Shown: piece after piece, positions 44,591-56,421 of the stretch
Numbering within the stretch: position 1 is the first letter of the stretch
Layout: every line of letters starts with the position of its first letter
NCBI RefSeq assembly: GCF_964340395.1
Contig: NW_027554294.1
Span: 67,501-131,500 of the forward strand
Origin: Glandiceps talaboti
Lineage: Eukaryota > Hemichordata > Enteropneusta > Spengelidae
Reading direction: 5' to 3'
Length of the DNA: 64,000 bases
The notes under the pieces: generated by a model
Database searches by the model: none
What the model saw: the letters and a program-made list of their open reading frames with translations, nothing else
What the model was told of the DNA's origin: nothing
Made by a program: the position numbers and the translations under genes

Positions 44591-45110
44591 GATACTAAAA
44601 TAAAGTTACTGTATAAATAGTATTTCATGTTGTCATAAACAGCTAAAATAAAGTTACTGTATAAATAGTATTTCATAATGTCATAAACAGCTAAAATAAA
44701 GTTACTGTATAAATAGTATTTCATATTGTCATAAACAGCTAAAATAAAGTTACTGTACAAATAGTATTTCATAATGTCATAAACAGCTAAAATAAAGTTA
44801 CTGTATAAATAGTATTTCATATTGTCATAAACAGCTAAAATAAAGTTACTGTATAAATAGTATTTCATATTGTCATAAACAGCTAAAATAAAGTTACTGT
44901 ATAAATAGTATTTCATATTGTCATAAACAGCTTAAATAAAGTTACTGTATAAATAGTATTTCATATTGTCATAAACAGCTAAAATAAAGTTACTGTATAA
45001 ATAGTATTTCATATTGTCATAAACAGCTAAAATAAAGTTACTGTATAAATAGTATTTCATATTGTCATAAACAGCTAAAATAAAGTTACTGTATAAATAG
45101 TATTTCATAT
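44591..45110 (+). repeat. 48-bp tandem array, about eleven copies
   Basis: Unit 'ctaaaataaagttactgtat' + 'aaatagtatttcatattgtc' + 'ataaacag' (48 bp). Because 48 is a multiple of three, the minus strand stays open through about seven units (MKYYLYSNFILAVYDN repeated), which is best read as an array artefact. Copies differ by single bases. Confidence 0.93.
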
Positions 45111-46035
45111 TGTACTAAGCACTAAGATCTCAACACACTCAACACCTGAACTGATATAATTGAAATGAGAAAATGATTGCAAAATGAAACACATAGGCAT
45201 GCCTTCAATCATAGAATATTTCAGCAATCTCCTGGCAGAGATTAAACATATACTTAATATAACAAGAAATGAACTACATGTACAACAAATGTATCTTGCA
45301 ATAATTTCAAAGAAAACTACACAGTTGTAAATAAATGTTCTCCTCAAATACACACACATTATTGATAGATAGATAGATAGATAGATGACATATCTTGGTA
45401 TTTCAATTCTTCATGTAATTTAATACTCATAAAATTCAGTGGCAAACATGTTCAGGAAAAAAAATATTATTTTATAATATTATATCATAACAATTTAGTT
45501 CACATTTACTTTGATCTGCAATGGGATGGATGTTTGAAATGAATGAATGTAACCTGACTTTGAACATACAAACACATTCAAGTATCAGAAATGCATACTT
45601 GACAATCACATACATTTGTGATAACAACTTTTACAATAAATACAATAACAATTTGACAGACTAAATTATATATAAGAAAATCAAGAATACATGGTAGTCT
45701 AATAGCTTCAAAAATCATTTCTGGCTCTTTAGTATTGTACAAATGACAATAACATATGGAAATAAGTAGTGACATATTCATTGATATTTATCTTGATAAT
45801 GTCGAGACAAATTTAACCTATAAACTTGATTACACAGTGATTTTGGTGATTTGTCTCTCCAATTGGCAGCATGAAATTTTATAGCTGAAGGGCATATACA
45901 CTAGTACTCCTCAAACAATGAAACAGCAAGATATTGAAGGGAAGACCATTAATTAGGATTTGTGTAATATGATCATGTTTTCCATCACTGTTATAAGTTG
46001 GGTGACTGAGTTATGTGCTTTTCTGAAGAGATTTG
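45111..46035. other. No recognisable gene; short GATA microsatellite
   Basis: A (GATA)n run lies at 45363-45388. The minus-strand frames here are hydrophobic and without recognisable domains. Confidence 0.4.
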
Positions 46036-46045
46036 TACAGGTTTT

Positions 46046-46124
46046 AGCTCAACTAAACACTCAGGATCAGTCGTACTTATGGCATGATGCAGTGTCTGAC
46101 CGTGCGTGTGTCTGTGTCTATGTA

Positions 46125-46167
<43 letters not shown>

Positions 46168-48225
46168 ACAACTTAAAAAATCAAAATGATCTTACGAGTG
46201 ATGTGTGATTTGGGTTAAAAAACTTAAACTCATAAACTGCTAGACAGGTATAGGTCTGAAATTTGCTGGGAACTTTCTTAAAGGTGTTTAGGTGTTCACA
46301 ATAATTTGTCCATGACAAGATGATCCCATCAGTGATAGTTCCAAAGCTACTGCGCAGTTTGGGCTGAAAGTTAATGGGATGCATCTGGGGATGTGTAGAT
46401 GAAGCTGTATTCATCATGTGATGATCTTAACAGCGATATGCAAATAAGTCTAACTTGGTGGGAATGTTGCTAGAGGTGATATTCTGCAGTTAATGTTGAC
46501 CACACCCTTAGCAACAGTGAAATGACGATGCACATTACAAAGATAACAACAGGGATGGGTAGGTAAGGGATGACATCGAAATCAAACACATCGTAATTAC
46601 GCGTCATAACGAGCGTAGATACGCATAATTTTTTATCGCCAACACACAATAGTGATTCTCACCTTCCGTGTTTCCAATGATGACATCGTCTTCTATCGTA
46701 GTTGATCGTAGTTTGTCATAATTTTTGATCGTCAAAGAAAACCACGTACTCCAGTCAGTAATGTGCTGATGAAACTAGTACTGTACATGTTTTTATGAGT
46801 GCAAGTTCATGGGCGATATTCATAAAAAAAAAACTATAAGATACGCACGAAATCAAAGTTTCAATATTCAGTAAATCTTTTCACGAACATGACGGTATGT
46901 ATTCGAAATTTATTGTGATGGACGCATGGACGTAATATTGTAACAGTCCTGGGTTAACAGTAAATCTTTGAGGAAGATTATTGTACAATTGTGTGACTTT
47001 CAAAGCAGTTAGACTTTCTTTTTGGTTTTTGCACGTCGACAAACTAACAGTACAACTTACAAGCTCATGCTTGACGGCCATGGTAGGGCCAAGAAATACT
47101 GTTGAATTTCCGGGTTGCGGAAGTGCAGTTTTGACTTTTATATCATCAAATAACGGGATTTGTTTTATATATTCTAAAACAACAACTAATTTTTTGTGTT
47201 TCTCAGTACAGTAACATTCCTAAATGATGGGGTTGAGTTGAGAAATCGCAATGTTCGGCAACACGTGGCGTGATGCATGATGTCGGTAGATAAACATAGA
47301 GACGCAAGTGATGAACGTATTCAGTTATTCCTAGCCCGAAATTTCGTTATATAAATGACGTTTTTTAGGTGAATTCTAAATCAATCAAATCAAACCATAT
47401 ATATTAATGCGAGACAAGCTTTAGTTTATAATTTGTTTTTATGGACAATGTTCGAATTCAACTGACGAATCCTGCGACTCGAATCTAACATGATCAATGC
47501 ACCGTTCACCAGCCAGACGAAAATGGTCGACATGTTTGTTGACTAGCCGAGAAGTGCATAAGGAAGTTGTGAGGCAGTCCGAATAAATAGATGTAAAATC
47601 CGACGTTTCGAATAAAAATTCTTCTTCAAGGTATTTTTAGGCAAGACATATTAGGTAAACATCTGAATATATCTGAAACACTTAGTTGACTAGCCGACTG
47701 TATGAATGCCATAGAAGGCATCTAATGAATAACATTGAAAAAAGTAAGCGTGAAACTGATTTGCACAGGAAAGAAAATCTTTTTGTTTCGTTTTTTTTTT
47801 CACGATGAAGACTACGCGTAAATGGTCGTAGTTTGGGCTTATGAATAACGAACAATAGGTGTTTACTTTTTATTGTCTACAACCTAAAGTACATGAATAT
47901 GCGTTGAGACTTATGAATATTCACCGTAGTACATCGTAACTACTAGTAGCTACTCGTCTTTACTCGTTACGATGCGTAATTACGATGCTTTTGATTTCGA
48001 TGTCGCCCCTAAGTGACTAAAGGTTCATAAAATGTATGCAAATATGCCTAGCAACAGGACCGCACCCATAGCAACAGCTAAGTGATGGTTTATATTGCAA
48101 TGATGAAAAGTGGGAAGGGTGGGCAAGTTACTGAAAATTCCAAAAATGAATGCAAATATCCCTAGCACCAAGGCCATGTCCATAGCAACAGCCGAATACA
48201 GTTGTGCTGCAATGCCATTAGCCCT
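46046..48225 (+). mobile_element. Family A repeat, copy 6, split by a DNA transposon
   Basis: It starts TT-TTAGCTCAACTAAACACTC with 'gatcagtcg' as a diverged hairpin, then a long (TG)n at about 46106-46165 and body units. It is cut at 46566 and resumes at 48010 ('taagtgactaaagg', 'cctagcaacaggaccgcacc', 'catagcaacagctaagtgat'). Confidence 0.65.
46567..48009. mobile_element. DNA transposon with TAA target duplication (PIF/Harbinger-like?)
   Basis: Ends GGGATGACATCGAAATCAAA and, reverse-complemented, GGGGCGACATCGAAATCAAA; similarity continues through 'catcgtaattacgc' and the 'taacgag' motif (about 45 bp). It is flanked by TAA (46564-46566 and 48010-48012), and removal rejoins family A. A 3-bp TWA duplication is typical of PIF/Harbinger elements. 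No transposase is recognised in the 1443 bp. The core at 46.92-47.40 kb is shared with 10.52-10.93 kb. Confidence 0.68.
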
Positions 48226-48230
48226 ATTTT

Positions 48231-48440
48231 TGAAATCTACCTGCACCGGCAGAATTAATTAACTTTTCACCACTCGCAAGTGGTGTATTTTGCCACTTGC
48301 TACTCGCAACTTTCACTCGCATCATGCATATTTTGTACCTTGTACCTGGATAATTTGAGCCCTGGAAGTAACCAAGCTTGTATTTATGGGAGTCGACAGG
48401 TTGGCCAGACGAGTGTAAGCCTAGCAACACCATGAGGGGG
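48231..48440 (+). repeat. Family D repeat ('cactcgcaag' type), copy 1
   Basis: It begins 'tgaaatctacctgcaccggc', has 'ttcaccactcgcaagtgg' subrepeats, and ends in 'ttgtaccttgtacctggata' and 'caccatgaggg'. It is inverted at 54309-54570 and partly repeated at 56108-56270. Confidence 0.7.
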
Positions 48441-48720
48441 GCGATACAGCACATGGCTGGTAATGATTCTCTCTGTGCAACCCTCGGAACCGCGACATTT
48501 TTTTAAGAGTCAGAAGCCCAGCACACATTCTCATTGAGACCTCAGAGGTATCAAGGTTTAACATTGTTGGGAGGGAAGTGGGTAATAAAGATTTTGAAGT
48601 AATCAGTAAAGTAAAGGCAGCAATTAATGGTAGGTGATTAGTGAGGTTATTACAATAGGCTTCTGTTAGTCTGTTATTCTGCAGTAAATATGTAAATGAG
48701 TTATGCTGTGTGCTGCAGTC

Positions 48721-48814
48721 ACGCCACATCATCTGCGACGGTCTCTGCTTCCACCATATGTGTATTAACGCCACATCATCTGCGACGGTCTCTGCTTCCA
48801 CCATATGTGTATTA
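48721..48814 (+). repeat. Perfect 47-bp tandem duplication
   Basis: Two adjacent copies beginning 'acgccacatcatctgcgacg' and ending 'ccatatgtgtatta', identical by eye; recent origin likely. Confidence 0.9.
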
Positions 48815-49124
48815 TCTTGGATTTGGTTCGTATTGCCACTGCCTCTTCATTATAACGGCCACCATTTTATCAAGTCATGCCTTCAGTACTGTATAGCGCT
48901 GCCACCTTTAGCACTGCCACATTGATGAACATTGGAAAGAATGTCATCAGCATCTCTATTGTCTAAAGTGAATACCAATATGGAACAAACTCAAGAATCT
49001 GAATATATGCAAGACCCCGGATACCAAGAGAGGCTGTACTGCCGGCAGACTGAAGCAACATATCCTATTGAAACGATCATCTGTTAAAGAACTATCAACC
49101 GACTGATTCTGTATCAGTTATGTC

Positions 49125-50250
49125 TTGTCAAGATTCCTGTCACTCAAAGCCTTAAACGTAAAACAACTGTTACAGAAACATTATTCACGAGTACTTAATT
49201 CAGTTGACTTGTTCTCCATGTCTGTAGAACTTATGGAGGTTCGTATAAAAACTCAATTGTCGTATGTCATATTTGTTGTCGTCTACCATCCTCCGCCAAA
49301 CAAATCTAATGGTTATACCATTGATCATATTATCACCCATGTACTACTACCGTTGCTGACGCTCAAGTGGAACCAGTCTACACCATGTCAAATCACTTTC
49401 TATCAATCACCCCTACCTCTACAGAGACACTCGAAAATGTATAAGCATGAGATGTTTCAAAGGTTTCTCTGCTGATTATTTGCATCTGACTTCATTTCCC
49501 GTTGTACTCAAACACTGGAAAATGTTGATTATCACCCAAACTTGACTCACTCTATCATATTCTTCATGATACACATGATTATCATGCTCCTCTGCGGAAA
49601 CGATTGGTTCCTAACATTACTGATTACTGATTCCATCTTCGAGGAAAGCAAGGATGAAAGCTGAGAGAGCCTGGAGAAAATCTGAACTGGAAATTCATGC
49701 CAATTATACAGAGAACTTCAAACAAATGTGCAAAAAGTTAAAGCTGCCAAGAAAAGTTACTATGCCGGCCTGGTTGAAAACTGCTGGAGTTCAGAAAAAG
49801 CTCTTCACTGGACTTCATGGACATACAAAAACTCATACATTACCCGATCATAATGACTCTGTTGAACTTGGAGATTGGTTTGCCCAGTTTTTCTATGCCG
49901 ATGACTCTAATTTGTCTTTCCCCCTTACAAATTACGATGATACACTTAGAAATCTTGAATCATGTATTTCCAATGTCAGAGCTTGGATGTCTTCAAATTT
50001 TCTTTGCCTTAATGACAGATAAAACTGAATTTGTTATTTTTTGCTGGAAATTATGACCCTGCTTACAATGGCACACAAAATATTCGTTTTGGTGATGCGT
50101 TGATTTCTGCCCAGTGTCAGGCAAAGAGCCTTGTAGCCAGCCTTGATTCTTGTCTCTCTCTGAATTAAGCCTCATGTTAGCCAGATTTATTGTTCTTCCA
50201 TGTTTCATATTTGCTGTATTACTCCTGTACGTATGGGGAGTAAACAAATC
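49125..50250 (+). pseudogene. CR1/Jockey-type LINE relic with internal deletion
   Basis: An endonuclease-like segment at 49260-49330 (VVYHPPPNKSNGYTIDHI, like the VYRPPPSKxNG block of these LINEs) is followed by the basic linker at 49649-49800 (KAERAWRKSELEIHANYTEN). DPLELA-like text (HNDSVELGDWFAQF) then jumps directly to FYADDSNLSFPLTNYDDTLR and LESCISNVRAWMSSNFLCLN, the catalytic DD block. The RT core between them is missing, so this is a deletion fusion. A further frame (NIRFGDALISAQCQAKSLVA) continues the RT thumb. Not functional. Confidence 0.78.
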
Positions 50251-50259
50251 AATATATTA

Positions 50260-52260
50260 CTGCCTAACTCAAACTTCTATACATAGAGAGTGTACTCAAA
50301 TGTCTAACCAAATATAATCATTTGCAAGCATTCTTGTAAGGAAGGTGACCTTTTGACCTTGACCTTGAACTTCTGGGTCAGTTGCCAGTATCGATCTATT
50401 CTTGTATATTGCATGCAGTCTGTCACATTTATGTATGGCCAATTTCTTTCAAAGTGATGTTTAGTGGTAATGCAGAACAAGAAAATAAATAAACAACTAA
50501 ATAATGAACAAAATAAGAGAAACATAATTCATAGATTACTTTTGGTGTTGAAATAACTTTTATGTGAATGGTGGCCATGCTTGTAATGAACAATGAATCT
50601 TATTTGTAGAAATAAAATCATGATTTACTGTATAAACTGGAAAATTACAGTAGATAGTCAAGTGTGTATACTCCAATACAGTGAGGTGTATCCCTACCTT
50701 TTAGGTATTGGCCTTTGACTTTGACATTGACCTTCAGGATCGTTGTCAAAATCAAGCTATCTTTTGCATATTGCAGTGACACTTAGTGGTATTTAAGTGT
50801 GCTCTTAAAAGCCTTTGTATCAGAATTTTCACCTTGACCTGTGTGCTCAAAGTCAAATATCAAAACAAAGTTCAGAACAGGTTTGTACACAAATAACATG
50901 CATGGGCCACTTTCATGCAAACCTGGAACAAATGTCAGGTATAGAAGTCAACATATGCACATTACTTTGCTTTGCTTTGTTACCTTCACAATAATGACCA
51001 ATTGAGTGGCCAACAGTCAGAGGAATACATGTTTCACCCACTTACACAGGAAGCTTAGATAATAGATAGAAACCTCATTTGGATGTCTATCCTCGTATTA
51101 TTCATGATGAGCTCTCTTGAAGTATGCATGTGTATGTCTGAATGCATGGACCAGTTTTGACCAAACCTGCCACAACTGTCAGATACTGTAGTACAAATAT
51201 GTATACCACTCTATAAATGGTTCATCTAAATATATAAAAGACATATTTTTCAAAAATATCCCAGAGGAATAAGGAGAAACATTTGGAATGTGAAGGCTTG
51301 TTATTTACCTAACTAAAGAACTAATCAATAAACTAACTTGCTAACAAACTAACAAACTAATTAACTAACTACATGATGCAAGTTTTCACACTTCCAACAA
51401 ATTTCTTACTTATTGCTATTCTGAATGTTTAAAGACAAATGTTACTGCCATTAATTAGGTCCTTATTGTGTATATAACTAGACTACAGTATCTGACAGTT
51501 GTGCATGATTTGGTTTATGCCGGTCCATTCATTCAGAGGTATACATGAACACTATGGATAATTTCAATTTCATCTAAGCATACATTTCAAGCTGAAGTTT
51601 TTAAGGTTTCAATAAAAAGCTCATCATGCATGGATGATAAGATTGTAGACACTCAAATGATGTCACTATCTATTAAGCTTAAAGAGTCAGTAGAGAAAAA
51701 TACATTTTAATGACAAACATGTCCACCATTCCACCATTTTTGCCAAGGTCACAAAACAAAGTAATATGTATATGTACCTGACATTTGTCCTAAGTTTGGT
51801 TGGAATCAGCTATTCATGCCAGACATGTATATATATACTTGTCAGACTAACTACACAGTCGGTCAGTCAGTCAGTCAGTCAGTCAGCCACCTTGATTAAA
51901 TTCTTCTGTTAGCCAGTAATTAGTGTGCTTGTTATAGTTGTGGAACCCCCCCCCCCCTCCCATTTTACTCAATGACAGCCGTCTTTTTAGTGAACAATTG
52001 TGATTTACTATTTAACTCAAAAGCATTAATACACGAAGACTATATTAATCTATTATCTATTTGAGGGGAGTATGTTGTCAATGGAGATGTTGTAGTTAAA
52101 AATCAATATTTACTTATAACTCAAAAATTGAAATACATACAGACTCCATTCGAGTGTCTGCCCCATATTATCAGCAAGCTGTCTTTTCAGATTTTGACCT
52201 TGACATTGTACTTCAGGGTCAGTTATCTAAATCAAGTCATTTCTTGTAATGAGTTTTAGA
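50260..52260. other. No gene recognised; scattered TGACCTT repeats
   Basis: Short blocks with 'tgaccttgaccttgaac' and 'cttcagggtcagtt' (50340-50400, 50705-50750 and 52185-52220, also 6640-6680) indicate another dispersed repeat family. (GTCA)n near 51858-51886 and a poly-C run near 51945 are also present. Confidence 0.45.
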
Positions 52261-52269
52261 AGTATGATA

Positions 52270-52960
52270 TGAGTGAGTTTACAGAGATCAAAAAAGGAGT
52301 GTGACAAGGATGTTTGTTTTCCCCGGACCTCTTCAACCTTTATAGTGAAATGATTTGTGAGAATTAAACGAAAACAGTGGTTTTGTAATTGGTGGACATA
52401 ATGTTAACAACTTACGGTATGCAGATGACACAGTATTGGTTTCTGAATCTCAAGAGAAACTACAAGAACTGTTAGACAAAGTTGAAGAGGGGAGCAAGAA
52501 AAAAGGATTGTCAATCAATTGCATGGTGGGAAGCAAAAGTGAAAGCCCAAAGTTTGAATTGAAGGTTGGTGGAGCATAAATTACAGGCAACAGAAATGTG
52601 GTTTTACAGAAGAATGATGAAAATATCATGGCTGATCACATAACAAATGAGGAGGTTTTAAGAAGAGCTGGCACACAGAAGAAACTGATGAAAACCATTA
52701 GAGAAAAGGACAGCTCAAGTTCTTAGGACACATTATGAGGAAAGAAGGATTAGAAGAATTAATGCTAACTGGTCATGTAAATGGGAATTGAAGTAGAGGA
52801 AGACAACGCATGACATACCTCAAAAGCTAAAAGTAAATGGATGGAAGAACGAATTCCTAAAACAGAAGTAGCAGAGTTAAAAATTCTCAGAACAGCAAAG
52901 GACAGAAATCTGTGTAGATCCATGGTCACTAACATTCTTAAAGGATATGACAGATAGAGA
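52270..52960 (+). pseudogene. Non-LTR reverse transcriptase relic (YADD type)
   Basis: KKGV, TGA stop, QGCLFSPDLFNLYSEMI (RT block B with a CGA-to-TGA-like change), then frame slips, GFVIGGHNVNNLRYADDTVL and EKLQELLDKVEEGSKKKGLS. After a large deletion come TEMWFYRRMMKISW, HITNEEVLRRAGTQKKLMKT and GHIMRKEGLEELMLTGHV. These blocks are typical of LINE-encoded endonuclease/reverse transcriptases widespread in invertebrates. Stops and slips show decay. It ends at a (GA)n/poly-G tract. Confidence 0.75.
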
Positions 52961-53099
52961 GAGAGAGAGAGAGAGGGGGGGGGGGAATATCACTTCGTTA
53001 TTTTATGATGTCCGCTTTAGTATTCACATTCCACATGATTTAGATATATAGAAAGTTTGAGTTAAAGTCCACTTTAACTAAAAATTGATAAACTTAATA

Positions 53100-54140
53100 A
53101 TTATTTATTAAGCAGGTATTTAAGTAGTGGATAGGTAGGTAGACCGACAGGTAGGTAGGTGTAAGATAAATATGTAGGTAGGTTGGTATTTAAATTATAG
53201 GTAGGTGGGTGGGTTAGTAGGTAGGTAGGTAGGTAGGTAGGTAGGTAGGTAAGCTGGTATTTAAATTGTAGGTAGGTAGGTAGGTAGGTAGGTAAGCTGG
53301 TATTTAAATTGTAGGTAGGTGGGTGGGTTAGTAGGTAGGTAGGTAGGTAAGCTGGTATTTAAATTGTAGGTAGGTAGGTAGGTAGGTAGGAAAGTAGGTA
53401 GGTAGGTAGGTAGGTAGGAAAGTTGGTAGGTAGGTAGGTAGGTAGGTAGGTAGGTAGGTAGGCTGGTATTTAAATTGTAGGTAGGTAGGTAGGAAAGTAG
53501 GTAGGTAGGTAGGTAGGTAGGTAAGCTGGTATTTAAATTGTAGGTAGGTAGGTAGGTAGGTAGGCAGGTAGGTAGGCAGGTATTTAAATTGTAGGTAGGT
53601 AGGTAGGTAGGTAGGCTGGTATTTAAATATTAGGTAGGTAGGTAGGCTGGTATTTAAATATTAGGTAGGTAGGTAGGTAGGTAGGCTGGTATTTAAATAT
53701 TAGGTAGGTAGGTAGGTAAGTAGGCTGGTATTTAAATATTAGGTAGGGAGGTAGGTAGGCTGGTATTTAAATATTAGGTAGGTAGGTAGGTAGGTAGGTA
53801 GTCTGGTAGGGAGGTAGGTAGGCTGGTATTTAAATATTAGGTAGGTAGGTAGGTAGGTAGGTTGGTATTTAAATATTAGGTAGGTAGGTAGGTAGGCTGG
53901 TATTTAAATATTAGGTAGGTAGGTGGGTAGGTAGGTAGGTAGGCTGGTATTTAAATATTAGGTAGGTAGGTGGGTAGGTAGGGAATTAGGTAGGCTGGTA
54001 TTTAAATATTAGGTAGGTAGGTAGGTAGGTAGGTAGGCTGGTAATTAAATAATTGGTGGGTAGGCCGTTAGATAGATATAAGATAGGTAGGCAGGCGGGT
54101 AGTAGGTAGTTAGGCATTGAGGGAAGTGGGTAGGTAGGTA
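53100..54140 (+). repeat. TAGG compound microsatellite with 'ctggtatttaaat' spacers
   Basis: About 1 kb of (TAGG)n blocks separated about every 40-70 bp by 'gctggtatttaaatattagg' or the 'aattgtagg' variant. The spacer switches from 'aaattgtagg' in the left half to 'aaatattagg' in the right half, showing local homogenisation. Confidence 0.93.
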
Positions 54141-54308
54141 TAGTTAGTTAGGCTGGCAGGTAGGTTTTCTCCCTTCAATGGTTTGTCTTGACATACCTTT
54201 TTGTTCTTATTTGGCATGTTTGCTGGGCTTTTCAATGACTCAAAAAATCTCGCGGTTTGGAGTGTTCCGCAGACAAGATTAAATTCCAGCCATGTGCTGT
54301 ATTGCATT

Positions 54309-56270
54309 CACCCTCATGGTGTTGTTAGGCTTCACTCATGTGGGCTAATCTGTCTACTCCCATAAATACAAGCTTGGTCACTTCCAGGGCTCAAATTATC
54401 CAGGTACAAGGTACAAAATATGCATGATGCGAGTGAAAGTTGCGAGTAGCAAGTGGCGAAATACACCACTGGCGAGTGGTGAAAAGTTACGCTTGAGAAT
54501 GGTGACAATGTATCACTTGCGAGTAGTGAAAAGTGACGCTTGTGAGTGGTGACAATGTATCACTTGCTAGTATAAAACCGTGTCTAGCATTCTGTGGCTC
54601 TCACAGCTCTCATATCAACCCCAACAGGGACTTGGCCAGGAGATCGGTCCCGCTGGTTAAATAGTGCTGCTTTCCCGTAACTTTATCGATATAGCTAGTG
54701 ACTACAGTGACTTCGAGCTTTGTCTTACTGTGGAATGATGCTACCTTGCACTGAAGGACTGCCCAAGCTTTCTGCTGTGAAATGGTGAGGTTCTCCATGG
54801 TACATTCATGTTGGAAAGAATGAGAGAAATGATCTTCCTCACCCTACAGTCAAACTTTTATACCATTTCTTTGTTATCACCCGGAATAATAGCGTAGTTG
54901 TTTTATAAATTGGCATAATAACATTAAAAAAATGTCGCAGAGTTGACTATTGTCTGCCGGTAGCTTTTTAGAGGTTGGAGGCGTGAATGGCAATTCTTAT
55001 ATTGTTTCACTAACTTTCATGGAACCGAAACGGTAATTATTCCATAGACAGAAGACCCTTTTACTCTCTATGGTTATTCAGACAAGAAGCTTGGATTTAA
55101 AAAAAAAAAAATTAAAAAAATGAATAATTATATCGACGCTGACAACACAGAACTTCGACTGAAATTCAACTGCGGTCGTACGTGATCAAATAGGTCATTT
55201 GAGTTCATTTGCGTTCCGACAAGTTTTACCCATGAGTTCGTGTAAGCATGGAAGTATAACCCCACAAGGTTTTTAAACAAATATTCGTGGTCTTGTAACA
55301 AACGGAGAGTTTATAGCAAACAATGGAATGATGACAACAGACTAACCGGCGATGTTGTTGAACGAAAAAACTTTATGATTTGAAGTAACTTTATCGTAAG
55401 ACCGCCAAACACTGGCCGTAGTTTATTAGTCAAAGCAGTGTATACAATGAATAAAACTTGGGAGATACGAGGGCCTTGGTGCGAATTGTCAATCGACTAC
55501 TTGATCACGGTAAAACTTGAGTGGAGTTTGTGGAGTTGGGAAGACAACAATTTTGGACATCAAGAAATTAAAAGACAATTAAGTTACATGTACGTGAATT
55601 CGCAACTAAGATGGCCATTAACACGACATGGCTAGAACTAGCTCTGGGTGTATGCTGGGTTTTTCGACATGTCTCCAGAGCTACGGTAGAACCATGGATG
55701 TATTAGTGAGATATATCCATGGATGTACAAAGCCCAACGGGTCTTGCTCCGGATGTTTATGTAGCGTTGATCGACTCGAGTAGCGTTGAGCTATCGAGTA
55801 GCATCGTAAATTCATTCAGTGTTCTTGGTCGAACGCGACTACTAATACTTTCCTCATCCATAGGAATTTCATTTTTTATTCATCTAAAAAGCATGTCCCC
55901 CAAGACGTTTGGATAATGGACAGTTTACACACAGTGGCTTCGGGAAGTACAACGGTAAGTACAACGTTACTATTGGTACTATCGTACTTACCAAAGCCAC
56001 CATGCTGCTACCTAGCTAGCGAGGCCAATCACGAGGCTCCAATCACTGGTAACACTGTCGATGTCATGCCATCACGATCATCAAACATCAAACCTTTAAC
56101 CATTAGCCACTCGCAAGTCATACATTGTCACCACTCGCAAGCGTCACTTTTCACTACTCGCAAGTGATACATTTCACCACTCGCAAGCATCACTTTTCAC
56201 CACTCGCAAGTAGCACATTTCGCCACTTGCTACTCGCAAGGTACGCCAGTGCAGGTAGATTTCAAAATTG
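54309..56270. mobile_element. Foldback-like arrangement of family D repeats
   Basis: The left arm (54427-54570) and right arm (56108-56240) are inverted relative to each other. Each has about 25-bp subrepeats of 'cactcgcaag' + 'tgatacatttcac' type. Arms made of tandem subrepeats around a unique centre (54570-56107) recall Foldback transposons. The outer flanks of the arms differ (the left arm extends into sequence shared with 48330-48440, the right arm into 'gtgcaggtagatttcaaa'). Two independent opposite insertions of family D are the alternative. No coding domain was recognised in the centre. Confidence 0.5.
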
Positions 56271-56421
56271 AGGTGCACACTGTACATATCAATTGTCACT
56301 GGAAAAACTGTACAAATCTCCTCAGAATAACAAAAAGCACACAGAGTGGTTGTTTTTGATGATTAAGTTTGAATTTTGAAGTAAGAGAAGGATTTAATCA
56401 ACATTAATTGATATATTTACT

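Noticed and set aside
44539-44916. 125-codon minus-strand protein with MKYYLYSNFILAVYDN repeats
   Set aside because: It is fully explained by a 48-bp tandem array whose length is a multiple of three.
48421-48804. 127-codon minus-strand frame
   Set aside because: It crosses a 47-bp tandem duplication and family D sequence and shows no domain or splice support.
54610-54798. 62-codon minus-strand frame (MENLTISQQKAWAVLQCKVA...)
   Set aside because: The composition is protein-like, but no family was recognised and no neighbouring exons were found; it was not called as a gene.
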